Source: Pyrinomonadaceae bacterium
Lineage (GTDB): Bacteria; Acidobacteriota; Blastocatellia; Pyrinomonadales; Pyrinomonadaceae
Assembly (NCBI GenBank): GCA_036277115.1
Contig: DASUNM010000027.1
Coordinates: 124,001-188,000 of the forward strand
Direction of reading: 5' to 3'
Length of the DNA: 64,000 nt
The notes under the pieces are model-generated. The model saw only the letters and a program-made list of their open reading frames with translations, ran no database searches and was not told the origin of the DNA. Positions 32,003 through 39,719 of the stretch are shown here, piece by piece; the first letter of the stretch is position 1; each line of letters opens with the position of its first letter. The position numbers were made by a program, and so were the translations under genes.

Positions 32003-32419
32003 ATGGCATCTTCTCAGCAATCTTTGATCGCTCTTATCGACACGGCGCGCGTGATAGATCCGCTTGATCGTCTCCAGATAGATGCTCATTCGAGTCGGCT
32101 AGAGCATCGTCCGTCGCCTGAGTTCCACGGATCTACCTACGTTCCGGCAAGAGATCGTGAGCGGCTAGTAGGGCTGATGGATAGAGTTCACGGAGCATTA
32201 AAAGATGGCCGCAAGTGGAGCCTGTCTCAACTGAAAGAAGCTTGTGGCGGAGGTGAAGCGTCTATCTCAGCGCGACTTCGCAACCTGAAAGACGTTCGCT
32301 GGGGCGGCAACCATGAGCGCGGCGTCAGGGTCAGGGAGACAGGCCATGACATTGAGAAAGAGTTTGTCGGTAATGGCCTCTGGCTGTACTGGATGGTCGA
32401 AAGAGAGTGCGAGTTGTGA
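32003..32419 (+). CDS. Winged-helix-like hypothetical protein
   Basis: 138 residues; the segment MDRVHGALKDGRKWSLSQLK followed by EACGGGEASISARLRNLKD has the form of a winged helix (helix, helix, recognition helix). It lies between two methyltransferases. Role unknown. Confidence 0.6.
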   Translation: MASSQQSLIALIDTARVIDPLDRLQIDAHSSRLEHRPSPEFHGSTYVPARDRERLVGLMDRVHGALKDGRKWSLSQLKEACGGGEASISARLRNLKDVRWGGNHERGVRVRETGHDIEKEFVGNGLWLYWMVERECEL

Positions 32420-32448
32420 ATTTTGAGTCGCGGTGGTGGGCGGAATAA

Positions 32449-33309
32449 ATGAGATTCGGGAGTTTGTTTAGCGGGATCGGAGGTCTCGACCTTGGGCTTG
32501 AAAGAGCGGGAATGGAATGCGCGTGGCAGGTGGAGATCGATCCTTTTTGTCGGAAGGTTTTAACGAAGCATTGGCCTAGCGTTCCGAAGTTTGAAGATGT
32601 CAGAGAAGTCGGAAAACACAACCTTGAGCGAGTCGATCTCGTCGCCGGCGGATTTCCGTGTCAGGACATCAGCATTGCGGGCAGACGCGAAGGGATCGAC
32701 GGCGAGCGTTCGGGGTTGTGGCGAGAGTTTGCGCGAATCATTAGCGAGTTACGACCGCGACTTGTGCTTGTGGAGAACGTCTCAGCGCTGCTTTCTAACG
32801 GAATGGGCAGAGTTCTCGGAGACTTGGCCGAGGTCGGGTATGACGCGGAATGGGATTGCATATCAGCGAAAGACGTTGGTGCGCCGCATTTACGGGAACG
32901 CATCTTTGTTGTTGCCTACCTCTGTCAAATGGGACAGTTCAAAGCACGGAACGCCGAAGGCGCAGAACACGGTTATCACAAAGAACGGAACGGCCAGGCA
33001 TGTGAGCAAGGCGGGACAACAATCCAACTTAGGACTAGCACGAACACTAATGTTCATGCTCCCGACCATAGGCAAGAACGAGTTCAAAGGATCTTCCAAG
33101 GACCGATATCGCGGTTCAGTGAATTTTCATGGTGCAAAGATGTCCGAAGGGTTGCGGACTTGCGAGGACGATCCGATATACCTGAACCCCTCTTTCGCGG
33201 AAGTGGTGATGGGATTCCCGATTGGGTGGACAGAATTGGATCAATCGGAAACGCCGTAGTGCCACAAGTCGCGGAGTGGATCGGAAAGCGAATCTTAGAG
33301 GCAGCATGA
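32449..33309 (+). CDS. DNA cytosine-5 methyltransferase
   Basis: 286 residues. Motif I FSGIGGLDLGLERAG, motif IV GGFPCQDIS with catalytic Cys C71, motif VI LVLVENV, motif VIII HLRERIF, motif X GNAVVPQVAEWI. The target-recognition region (about 155-240) is short. Compared with the usual 300-400 residues it is compact but complete. A second frame across its 3' two thirds also looks coding. Likely protects phage DNA from host restriction. Confidence 0.88.
   Translation: MRFGSLFSGIGGLDLGLERAGMECAWQVEIDPFCRKVLTKHWPSVPKFEDVREVGKHNLERVDLVAGGFPCQDISIAGRREGIDGERSGLWREFARIISELRPRLVLVENVSALLSNGMGRVLGDLAEVGYDAEWDCISAKDVGAPHLRERIFVVAYLCQMGQFKARNAEGAEHGYHKERNGQACEQGGTTIQLRTSTNTNVHAPDHRQERVQRIFQGPISRFSEFSWCKDVRRVADLRGRSDIPEPLFRGSGDGIPDWVDRIGSIGNAVVPQVAEWIGKRILEAA
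32591..33259 (+). CDS. Overlapping frame inside the cytosine methyltransferase
   Basis: 222 codons in another frame. From about residue 45 it reads like a known companion of phage cytosine methyltransferases: TSQRCFLTEWAEFSETWPRS then GMTRNGIAYQ, PT in the middle, and LNPSFAEVVMGFPIGWTELD near the end. The same DNA in the main frame encodes motif VIII to motif X. I recognise the pattern from other phage genomes; whether both proteins are made is not shown. The true start is unknown. Confidence 0.5.
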   Translation: MKMSEKSENTTLSESISSPADFRVRTSALRADAKGSTASVRGCGESLRESLASYDRDLCLWRTSQRCFLTEWAEFSETWPRSGMTRNGIAYQRKTLVRRIYGNASLLLPTSVKWDSSKHGTPKAQNTVITKNGTARHVSKAGQQSNLGLARTLMFMLPTIGKNEFKGSSKDRYRGSVNFHGAKMSEGLRTCEDDPIYLNPSFAEVVMGFPIGWTELDQSETP

Positions 33310-33686
33310 ACCGCAACTCACAACTACGCCGCAGCTACATCAAGAGGAAGCCTCGGGGCTATTCGTGGGGAGCCGGATCTACGTTGAAGCGATCCAGATT
33401 ACGCGCACGTCCTGACAGAAAGTTAGCAGCATGGTCTAAGAAGGTTCGTGAACGAGATGGAAATATTTGTCAGTGGCCGGGAGGATGTCAGACGGGCGAT
33501 CAACGAGTCGATCCGCACCATTTGGCGAAGCGAAGTCAGCGTAAGGATCTCAAGTACGAAGTCTCGAATGGCCGCTGTTTATGTAGAACACATCACGATT
33601 GGACAGATGCGAACCATGATGAAGCGGTAGCAATGGGTCTTCTAAATACTGAGAGTCGAGAGATGGCTAGAAAGTTGGCAGCGTAG
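33306..33686 (+). CDS. HNH endonuclease (small, phage type)
   Basis: 126 residues from the ATG at 33306. Basic N terminus (SYIKRKPRGYSWGAGS), then HNH core: VRERDGNICQWPGGCQTG, DPHHLAKRS, SNGRCLCRTHHDW. Similar small HNH proteins help DNA packaging or cut host DNA. Its stop is followed directly by the next start. Confidence 0.82.
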   Translation: MNRNSQLRRSYIKRKPRGYSWGAGSTLKRSRLRARPDRKLAAWSKKVRERDGNICQWPGGCQTGDQRVDPHHLAKRSQRKDLKYEVSNGRCLCRTHHDWTDANHDEAVAMGLLNTESREMARKLAA

Positions 33687-34280
33687 ATGGTTGCAGCAGC
33701 ACATCAACTAATCAATCAAACCAGTGGGGAGGTTGAATACTACACGCCCGTTGAAATCATCGAGGCCGCGCGGCGCGTCTTGGGCGGCGTGATCGATCTT
33801 GACCCTGCGAGCAGCGCGAAGGCGAACGAGATCGTCAGGGCAATGCGGTTCTTTACAGAGGCGGATAACAGCCTTAATCAAGTGTGGCATGGGCGGATCT
33901 GGATGAATCATCCGTTTCACGCTGGCTGGAACGCTTGCGACGATGCGTGTAAGCGAAAGACCTGTGAGAAGCGCGGGCACGTCTACCGCGACATTCCTGG
34001 TAACGCCGATTGGGTCTACAAAATAGAACGAGAGTACAGGTCGGGCCGCATGGTTGCCGCGTGCTGCATCACGTTCGCAAGCACGTCTGAGCAATGGTTC
34101 CAGCCACTTCTAAAGCACCCGCAATGCTTCCTGTCTCCGCGCACAAACTACCGACTGCCTGACGGTTCGATTTTGAAAGGTGTTTCCAAGGGAAGCGTGG
34201 TCACTTATTACGGCAATGACGTAGATCGGTTCGCGACGGAGTTTCAAGGCTTCGGACAGGTGAAGGTTGCTTACGCATGA
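33687..34280 (+). CDS. Phage Dam-type N6-adenine methyltransferase
   Basis: 197 residues. It contains DLDPASS (37-43) and WMNHPFHAG (72-80), the layout of the phage N6-adenine methyltransferase family, where the motif is normally NPPY. Here it reads NHPF, which may change activity, though I recall NHPF-type members. A Cys-containing insert follows (CDDACKRKTCEKRGH). No cognate restriction enzyme seen. Confidence 0.75.
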   Translation: MVAAAHQLINQTSGEVEYYTPVEIIEAARRVLGGVIDLDPASSAKANEIVRAMRFFTEADNSLNQVWHGRIWMNHPFHAGWNACDDACKRKTCEKRGHVYRDIPGNADWVYKIEREYRSGRMVAACCITFASTSEQWFQPLLKHPQCFLSPRTNYRLPDGSILKGVSKGSVVTYYGNDVDRFATEFQGFGQVKVAYA

Positions 34281-34438
34281 TCATAATCCGAGTGCAGATT
34301 TGGAAAACACACGACGGAGCGAGGCCGATAACTTACGGAGTGTTCTGCGAATGCGGCGAACTGATTTGCTGGTCCCGATGTTTCTGCGGCGCAATGAAAG
34401 CCATTCACTCAATTACTGGGGAGAGAAGTGAGCGGTAA
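34277..34438 (+). CDS. 53-residue Cys-rich peptide
   Basis: MIIIRVQIWKTHDGARPITY then CECGELICWSRCFCGAMKAI: a dense Cys cluster suggests a zinc finger. ATGA overlap with the methyltransferase stop; its 3' end overlaps the next GTG start by 11 nt. Confidence 0.55.
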   Translation: MIIIRVQIWKTHDGARPITYGVFCECGELICWSRCFCGAMKAIHSITGERSER

Positions 34439-34625
34439 GTTCAAATTACTAAAATCGGATTCAGTTCTTGACGCTGTGGCGCAAGTGGCTGATTCTATCG
34501 CCGTTGAAAGAGACAAGGTTGAGCGTGAGATTAAGAGACTTGCTGAATCAGGTTTTCGTGATGAAGCATGGAAGTTAGTTGTGAAGCATTTTCAGATTAA
34601 AGAACCGCGAACGGTGAAACGATGA
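34428..34625 (+). CDS. Small helical protein, GTG start
   Basis: 65 residues, coiled-coil-like (SIAVERDKVEREIKRLAESG). Overlaps both neighbours; preceded by GGGGAGAG. Unknown. Confidence 0.55.
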   Translation: MSGKFKLLKSDSVLDAVAQVADSIAVERDKVEREIKRLAESGFRDEAWKLVVKHFQIKEPRTVKR

Positions 34626-34900
34626 CCCTGACTAACAGCCAGCGCCGCGCGTTAGAGATCGTTCGTGATCATCCAGGCATCGCTCCGCGCGAGTTTGCAG
34701 AGTTTATGTGGCCCGACAGCGACGGACACAGCAATCTTACGAATTGCGGGCGCGGAGTGACGCGCGGTGGCGGGATGAATCTGGCGGGTGGCGGCTATCT
34801 CGGTAAGCTGTGCCGCAAAGGGTTGGTGTATCGGTCGCCGCAAAGAGGTTCATTTGGCTATTGCGTTTCATCGGAAGGAAGCAAGGCGCTTACGGCATGA
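34622..34900 (+). CDS. Small winged-helix protein
   Basis: 92 residues (SQRRALEIVRDHPGIAPREF, GGGYLGKLCRKGLVYRSPQR), a winged-helix layout with a Gly-rich wing. Its stop overlaps the integrase start by 4 nt (ATGA), so it may act as a directionality or expression factor for the integrase. Inference from position. Confidence 0.6.
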   Translation: MTLTNSQRRALEIVRDHPGIAPREFAEFMWPDSDGHSNLTNCGRGVTRGGGMNLAGGGYLGKLCRKGLVYRSPQRGSFGYCVSSEGSKALTA

Positions 34901-36369
34901 CCAAGAGAGTGATCGAACTATTAAGAGTTTCGACGGTCGGGCAGGCCGACGATAGCCATGCCTCGATTCCCTCTCAGCGCACGATAAACCAACGCACATG
35001 CGAGCAGTACGGACTCACCATCGTTAAGACAATCGAACTGATCGGCGTCTCGGGAACGGCAGTTCTGTTAACTCCCGAGATCCAAGACATGCTGCGCATG
35101 ATGGCCGATCCTGAAATCCACGGCGTTGTTGCCAGAGAGTTTTCTCGTTTAATGAGACCCGAAAACCTTGCTGACTTTGCGCTACTGCAAGCCTTCGCTG
35201 AATCAAACTGCAAACTGTATCTACCTGACGGCCCGATAGATTTTTCATCTAACGACGGACGGTTAATGGGAACTCTGAAGGCCACGATTGCAGGGAATGT
35301 TAGACGTGAAATGTTAAAGGCTGCGTGGGAGTCGAGAGAGACAAAACGACGTAGAGGCGAACTGGCCCAACCTAAGATCTGTTTGCCTTTCGGAGTTGAT
35401 AACGAAAAGACGCGATGGTGGTACACGCCTGAAGCAGAGAAAATCAGAGAAGCGTTTCGCATGGTTCTTGAAGGTGAGACAAGCTACTTCGCCATCGGAA
35501 AGAAGGTTGGAATTGAGCCTCGTGGATTAGCTTACATGCTCAAGAATCCAATCTATTCAGGTTGGAGAGTGATCGACAAGAAGCGAGATATGAGCGCGGC
35601 GGGTAAGTATCACGGTCCCGATGGTAGGCAGGCAGGGCGCAGAACAATCAAACGCGCGCCAGAAGAAATCATTCGTGTGAAGGTTATTGACGAGCCTTTA
35701 GTTTCCGAATCTGACTTCGCATTAGTGCAAAAGATTCTCGGGATGAAGAAGTCTTTCCACTGGCGAACGAGTCCAGGATATGAGCAGCGTTACACGTACA
35801 ACGGATACTTGGAATGTACCTGCCAGTCCCGCGTGTATTCCAAGCACATGCGAAAAGACTATTACGTGTGCAAGAACCGTTGTGGCGTGAGGCAAATGAG
35901 ACGGGAGATAGTTGACCCGCAGCTCGACCAGATGTTTGCGCGGACATTCCAAAGCGAGGCGTTCATTCGACGGATTGCCCGAGCCGGATCGCAGCCCACG
36001 GTAAACACGGACAACGTAGCGAGACAGTTAGAGGCTCTGACAGCGAAACGAGAGAGAGTTTTAGATACCTACTACGAAGGCGCGATTACGCGAGAGGAGC
36101 GCGACCAGAAGCTAAAAGAGATTGACCGTGAGCGACAGGTATTTGAGGGTTTGTTAGGCAGGGAGAAACCCTCAGCGATAAACACAGAACTGCTCACAAA
36201 ACGGTTTGCAGTGTTTCGCGGATTCGAGAGGCTGACACGCGATCAAAAGCGCAGGATTCTCAATACGATAACGCCGCGAATCGTCGTTGCAAACTACGAA
36301 GTGGAAGGGATGAGTTGCAGTCTTCCGCGAACACTCACGGACAGGCGTTCATCGCCGCCGCCAGCATGA
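34897..36369 (+). CDS. int: Large serine integrase
   Basis: 490 residues from the ATG at 34897. Catalytic domain with S12 in LLRVSTVGQ and the [16 protein letters not shown] conserved parts. Recombinase domain (about 160-290) ends at [11 protein letters not shown] and [16 protein letters not shown]. Zinc ribbon at about 315-350 (CTCQ...YVCKNRC) and a coiled coil (about 375-440). The reading frame crosses the attachment site: its last about 9 codons and stop lie in host comM sequence. It inserts and excises the prophage; an excision factor would be needed. Confidence 0.93.
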   Translation: MTKRVIELLRVSTVGQADDSHASIPSQRTINQRTCEQYGLTIVKTIELIGVSGTAVLLTPEIQDMLRMMADPEIHGVVAREFSRLMRPENLADFALLQAFAESNCKLYLPDGPIDFSSNDGRLMGTLKATIAGNVRREMLKAAWESRETKRRRGELAQPKICLPFGVDNEKTRWWYTPEAEKIREAFRMVLEGETSYFAIGKKVGIEPRGLAYMLKNPIYSGWRVIDKKRDMSAAGKYHGPDGRQAGRRTIKRAPEEIIRVKVIDEPLVSESDFALVQKILGMKKSFHWRTSPGYEQRYTYNGYLECTCQSRVYSKHMRKDYYVCKNRCGVRQMRREIVDPQLDQMFARTFQSEAFIRRIARAGSQPTVNTDNVARQLEALTAKRERVLDTYYEGAITREERDQKLKEIDRERQVFEGLLGREKPSAINTELLTKRFAVFRGFERLTRDQKRRILNTITPRIVVANYEVEGMSCSLPRTLTDRRSSPPPA

Positions 36370-37423
36370 ATGAAGAGGGAAACGTAAGTGACATCGCGGC
36401 GCGGCTGATGGTGACTTGCTGATCTTCCAGCGGTTGCCGCAGAACTTCGAGCACGCTGCGATCGAACTCGGGCAATTCGTCGAGGAACAGGACGCCTTGA
36501 TGCGCGAGGGATACTTCACCCGGTCGCGGCACGGCGCCGCCGCCAATCAATCCTGCATCGCTGATGGTGTGGTGCGGCGAACGAAAGGGCCGCTCGCTAA
36601 TCAATCCGGCGCGGCCGGTGAGCCCGGCGACCGAATGAATCTTTGTCAGTTCAAGCGCGGCTTCGAATTCCAACGGCGGCAGGATCGTCGGAAGACGTTT
36701 CGTCAACATTGTCTTTCCCGACCCGGGCGGGCCGATGAGAAGGATGTTGTGACCACCGGCAGTCGCGACCTCGAGAGCACGCTTCGCCGCCTGCTGGCCG
36801 CGCACCTCGCGAAAATCAACGCTGTAATGATCAGCCGGCGAGAGAAGCTGGGACGAGTCAACTCGAATCGGGCTGGGTGGATTTTCAGAACGCAGCCCAG
36901 CGATCGTTTCCACTGCGTTACGCAAATCCGTTACGGGATAAACGTTCACGTCCGAAACGACGGCGGCCTCCTTCGCATTTTCATCCGGCAATAGCAGGTG
37001 TTTCGCGTGTGACTGTCGCGCTCGCAAAGCTATCGGGAGCGCGCCGCGAATGGCGCGGACTCGACCGTCTAACGACAGCTCGCCGACGGAAAGAATGTCC
37101 GTCAAGTGCTCGGTATTTCCGAGGTCGCCGTTCGCGCCGAGAATTCCGAGCGCGATGGGCAAGTCGAAACTGGCGCCTTCTTTCCGCACATCCGCGGGCG
37201 CCAGGTTGATCGTCGTCTTGTGAAACGGAAAGAAAAACCCGCTGTTGTTGATTGCCGCACGAATGCGTTCGCGCGACTCGCGCACAGCCGCGTCGGGGAG
37301 GCCCACAACGATCACTGCCGGTGGCTGATCGACTTCATTACGAACCGGAGTCAGATCTACCTCAACATCGACCAGGTTCGCGTCGATTCCGTAGACGGCG
37401 GCTGAGAGAGCGCGGAATAGCAC
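36335..37423 (-). pseudogene. comM: comM/YifB Mg-chelatase-like ATPase, 3' part lost to the prophage
   Basis: 362 residues remain of the usual about 505. N-terminal ChlI-fold domain (1-180), then the AAA+ Mg-chelatase domain with Walker A GPPGSGKT (231-238), [17 protein letters not shown], and Walker [11 protein letters not shown]. The frame stops at 36335 after entering phage DNA. The missing sensor II/C-terminal region should lie left of the prophage. ComM is a hexameric helicase for branch migration in natural transformation, so the host is probably impaired in this until excision. Confidence 0.9.
36338..36352. other. Attachment site (attL/attR) within comM
   Basis: comM homology on the minus strand stops after AAAMN at the codons read ACP (36346-36338), where the family normally reads MNPCPCG. 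So the crossover lies within about 36338-36352. Just to the left is the 3' end of the integrase, which is typical for serine integrases. The crossover bases cannot be fixed without the other end. Confidence 0.75.
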
Positions 37424-37510
37424 GGGAGCTGCGTAAGTTTCGCTGGGCGCGCCTTAAGCTAACTGGGTTTCTGTTTCTTGAGAGCGAAGGAAGTATGCTA
37501 CAGAAAGACT

Positions 37511-37540
37511 AAGAGCGCGCCTGTGACAAGGCGCGCTCTT
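37511..37540 (-). terminator. Intrinsic terminator after the transglycosylase gene
   Basis: Perfect 11-bp hairpin AAGAGCGCGCC/GGCGCGCTCTT with an 8-nt loop, 48 nt after the leftward gene. The U tract on the minus strand is weak (CTCTTAGTCTTTC), so efficiency is uncertain. Confidence 0.65.
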
Positions 37541-37587
37541 TGTAAGTTTAAGCGCTCTAACGAAAAACGAGCGTCTGCTATGTTTTG

Positions 37588-39327
37588 TTATCGACGACGG
37601 CTGGTCGGCGCAGATGTGCTGCCTGCCGACGGCAGTTTGATCTCCTGGCCCGCCTGCAACGAGGTATTCGGCGCAATGCCATTCAACCGGGCGACTTCGT
37701 CTGCCGACAATTTGTGTGCGGCGGCGATCTTCGCAATCGTGTCACCCTTCCGGGCCTTAACCCGGGTCAGGGTCGCACCCGGCGTATCTGCCGAACGCTT
37801 CCAGTTCGTTAGCCGAATCGTGCTGTTCGGCACAAACAGTTTGGTTGCGTTATTGAGATCGACGCCAGTGTTCATGGATTGGAGTGTCGCAACGCTGACG
37901 CCAGTACGATTCGCGATCGACTGCCACTCTTCACCCGGCGCCACTGAGATGACGCGCGCGGTTTCGCGACGGTCACCCGGCACTCGCTTCAGCAGCGAAG
38001 CCAGTTGTTTGCCGCGACCGGCAGGAACACGCACGGTGAAAGCTTCGCCGCGCGGAGTGGTGTCTCGCTTCAGCTCGGGATTAAGACTCTGAATATGATC
38101 CAGACTCGTGTCCGTTGCTTCTGCGATGAGCCTGAGACTGGTGGCCGAAGGAACCGGCACCGGATCAAAGCTCATGGGCGCTTCGGGACGAATGTTGTTG
38201 AACCCGTACTTCTCCGGATTCTTGGCGATCAAAATCACTGCGAGGATGTTCGGAACGTAGTTGCGGGTCTCTTGCGCAATGTACGGGTAGATCTTCCAGA
38301 AGTTTGCTTCGCCCGCACGTGAAATCGCGCGATCGACGTTGCCGGCGCCTGTGTTGTAAGCGGCCATCGCCAGCAACCAGTCGCCGTTGTAACGATTCGC
38401 CAGGTCTTTCAGGTGGCGCGCTGACGCTGAGGTCGGCTTTTCGATGCCGTTCCGTTCATCCACCCAGGCAGTCTGCCGCAGGCCGTAGGCAGCGCCAGTG
38501 CTGCCGATGAACTGCCACAAACCGGAAGCCGCAGCCCACGACTTTGCGCGCGGTTGCCAGGCACTCTCGACTTGTCCCAACCAAACAATGTCTTCAGGAA
38601 CGCCGGCCCGACGGAACGCGTCGCGAGCAATCTTCATGTAACGCCCAGAGCGGCGCAGGCCCGATTCCATGGTATTACGACCCACGCGCCCCTGATAGAA
38701 GTTGATGTACTGCTGAACCAGCGGATTCATCGTGAATTTGAAATCCAGCGAGTTCTTAACTTGCTCTGAATTCGCCAACTGTTCGGCAGTTACTGTCTTC
38801 TCTTCCTCGGTGAGAATGATTTTGCTCAGAGCATCCAGCGGAGATGGCACAAACCCCTGCTGCACGAAACCAATCTGTTGTTGTTTTGGCTGCGCCTGCG
38901 CGATTTCAACGCTTTCCGTTTTTGCGTCGGCGGGCGCTTGCGCGACGACAGGCGTCGCGTTCGGCGCGATCTGCGTCAGCGGAACTTCTTCGCGATAAAT
39001 TCGCTCGACGAGTTCAAGGTAGTAGGTCTGAAGCCGCTGACTTGACCGAACGTCCAAGCCGGACATCAGAATAGTGTCGACTGCTTTGTCGAACTCGTCA
39101 CGCGCTTGTTCGCGCTTGCTATCTTCGAGATTAAGTTTGCCCTTGCGGAAATGATCGTTCGCGCGCTCGATGATTTGATCGACGCGAGGCTCATTCTTTT
39201 GAACCTCCGTCTGAATGTCGCGAGCGGACGAACCAGCGGGACCTTGAGCCTGGATTACTGCTGGGGTAATAAGTGCGACCGCAAACAGGACGCTTGTAAA
39301 TACGGGAACAGCTTTACGGGTCATCAA
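37588..39327 (-). CDS. MltD-like lytic transglycosylase with LysM domains
   Basis: 579 residues: signal peptide (1-28), a helical spacer with a Gln/Pro/Ala-rich region (120-165), SLT domain at about 240-340 with catalytic Glu E254 in QVESAW and the AAYNTGAGN motif, and two LysM domains near 465-510 and 525-570. It cuts glycan strands in the periplasm by transglycosylation and binds peptidoglycan through LysM. A host housekeeping gene. Confidence 0.9.
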   Translation of the reverse strand: MMTRKAVPVFTSVLFAVALITPAVIQAQGPAGSSARDIQTEVQKNEPRVDQIIERANDHFRKGKLNLEDSKREQARDEFDKAVDTILMSGLDVRSSQRLQTYYLELVERIYREEVPLTQIAPNATPVVAQAPADAKTESVEIAQAQPKQQQIGFVQQGFVPSPLDALSKIILTEEEKTVTAEQLANSEQVKNSLDFKFTMNPLVQQYINFYQGRVGRNTMESGLRRSGRYMKIARDAFRRAGVPEDIVWLGQVESAWQPRAKSWAAASGLWQFIGSTGAAYGLRQTAWVDERNGIEKPTSASARHLKDLANRYNGDWLLAMAAYNTGAGNVDRAISRAGEANFWKIYPYIAQETRNYVPNILAVILIAKNPEKYGFNNIRPEAPMSFDPVPVPSATSLRLIAEATDTSLDHIQSLNPELKRDTTPRGEAFTVRVPAGRGKQLASLLKRVPGDRRETARVISVAPGEEWQSIANRTGVSVATLQSMNTGVDLNNATKLFVPNSTIRLTNWKRSADTPGATLTRVKARKGDTIAKIAAAHKLSADEVARLNGIAPNTSLQAGQEIKLPSAGSTSAPTSRRR

Positions 39328-39597
39328 TCGTTATTCTCCTGAGCCTTGCTTTCGGGGGAATCCACGACTGCGACTCACCCGAGTCGCGCGCCTGCGGTAT
39401 TCAATAAGTAAACAGTCGAGAGGCCTTAAAAGTTCCGTTTAGTGGCTAAAAGCCCGGCCACTCGACCGCGTGAGGTTATCATACGCCCTAATGGGAGTCA
39501 AACCACTTTCGCCCAACAAAATCTGGCGAACTCCTTTGATTCTCATAAGATAACTGAGGTTGCTTATATGCAAAAAAAGTACAACCTGCGCGCACGA

Positions 39598-39714
39598 TTA
39601 CAGTGCGCCGAGGAAGAAAACGATTATAAGCGGTGGCGCGAGGATGAGCAGGAGCAGAACCAGCCATAGAAGCAGCCGCTTCAAAGTTTGGCCGTCATTA
39701 GCTGGTTCGCTCAT
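39598..39714 (-). CDS. 38-residue membrane peptide coupled to lon
   Basis: MSEPANDGQTLKRLLLWLVL then a hydrophobic helix ending FFLGAL. ATG lies 5 nt after the lon stop codon, so it can be translated from the lon message. No family recognised. A rightward frame across this region is not supported. Confidence 0.55.
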   Translation of the reverse strand: MSEPANDGQTLKRLLLWLVLLLLILAPPLIIVFFLGAL

Positions 39715-39719
39715 GCAAA

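Larger units (their letters stand above)
1..36345. mobile_element. Integrated siphovirus-like prophage, right part
   Basis: Tail genes, a CI/Cro-like switch, recombination and methyltransferase genes and a large serine integrase lie in one block that ends inside a truncated comM gene. The left end (head genes, terminase, other att site) is outside the window. The tail-tip order DUF2460, DUF2163, NlpC/P60 and large tail protein is the one known from gene transfer agents and many long-tailed phages of Gram-negative hosts. The right boundary is placed where comM homology begins, about 36338-36352. Confidence 0.93.

Noticed and set aside
39442..39669. 75-codon rightward frame beside lon
   Set aside because: It is antisense to the coupled 38-residue peptide of the lon message and lacks coding character.
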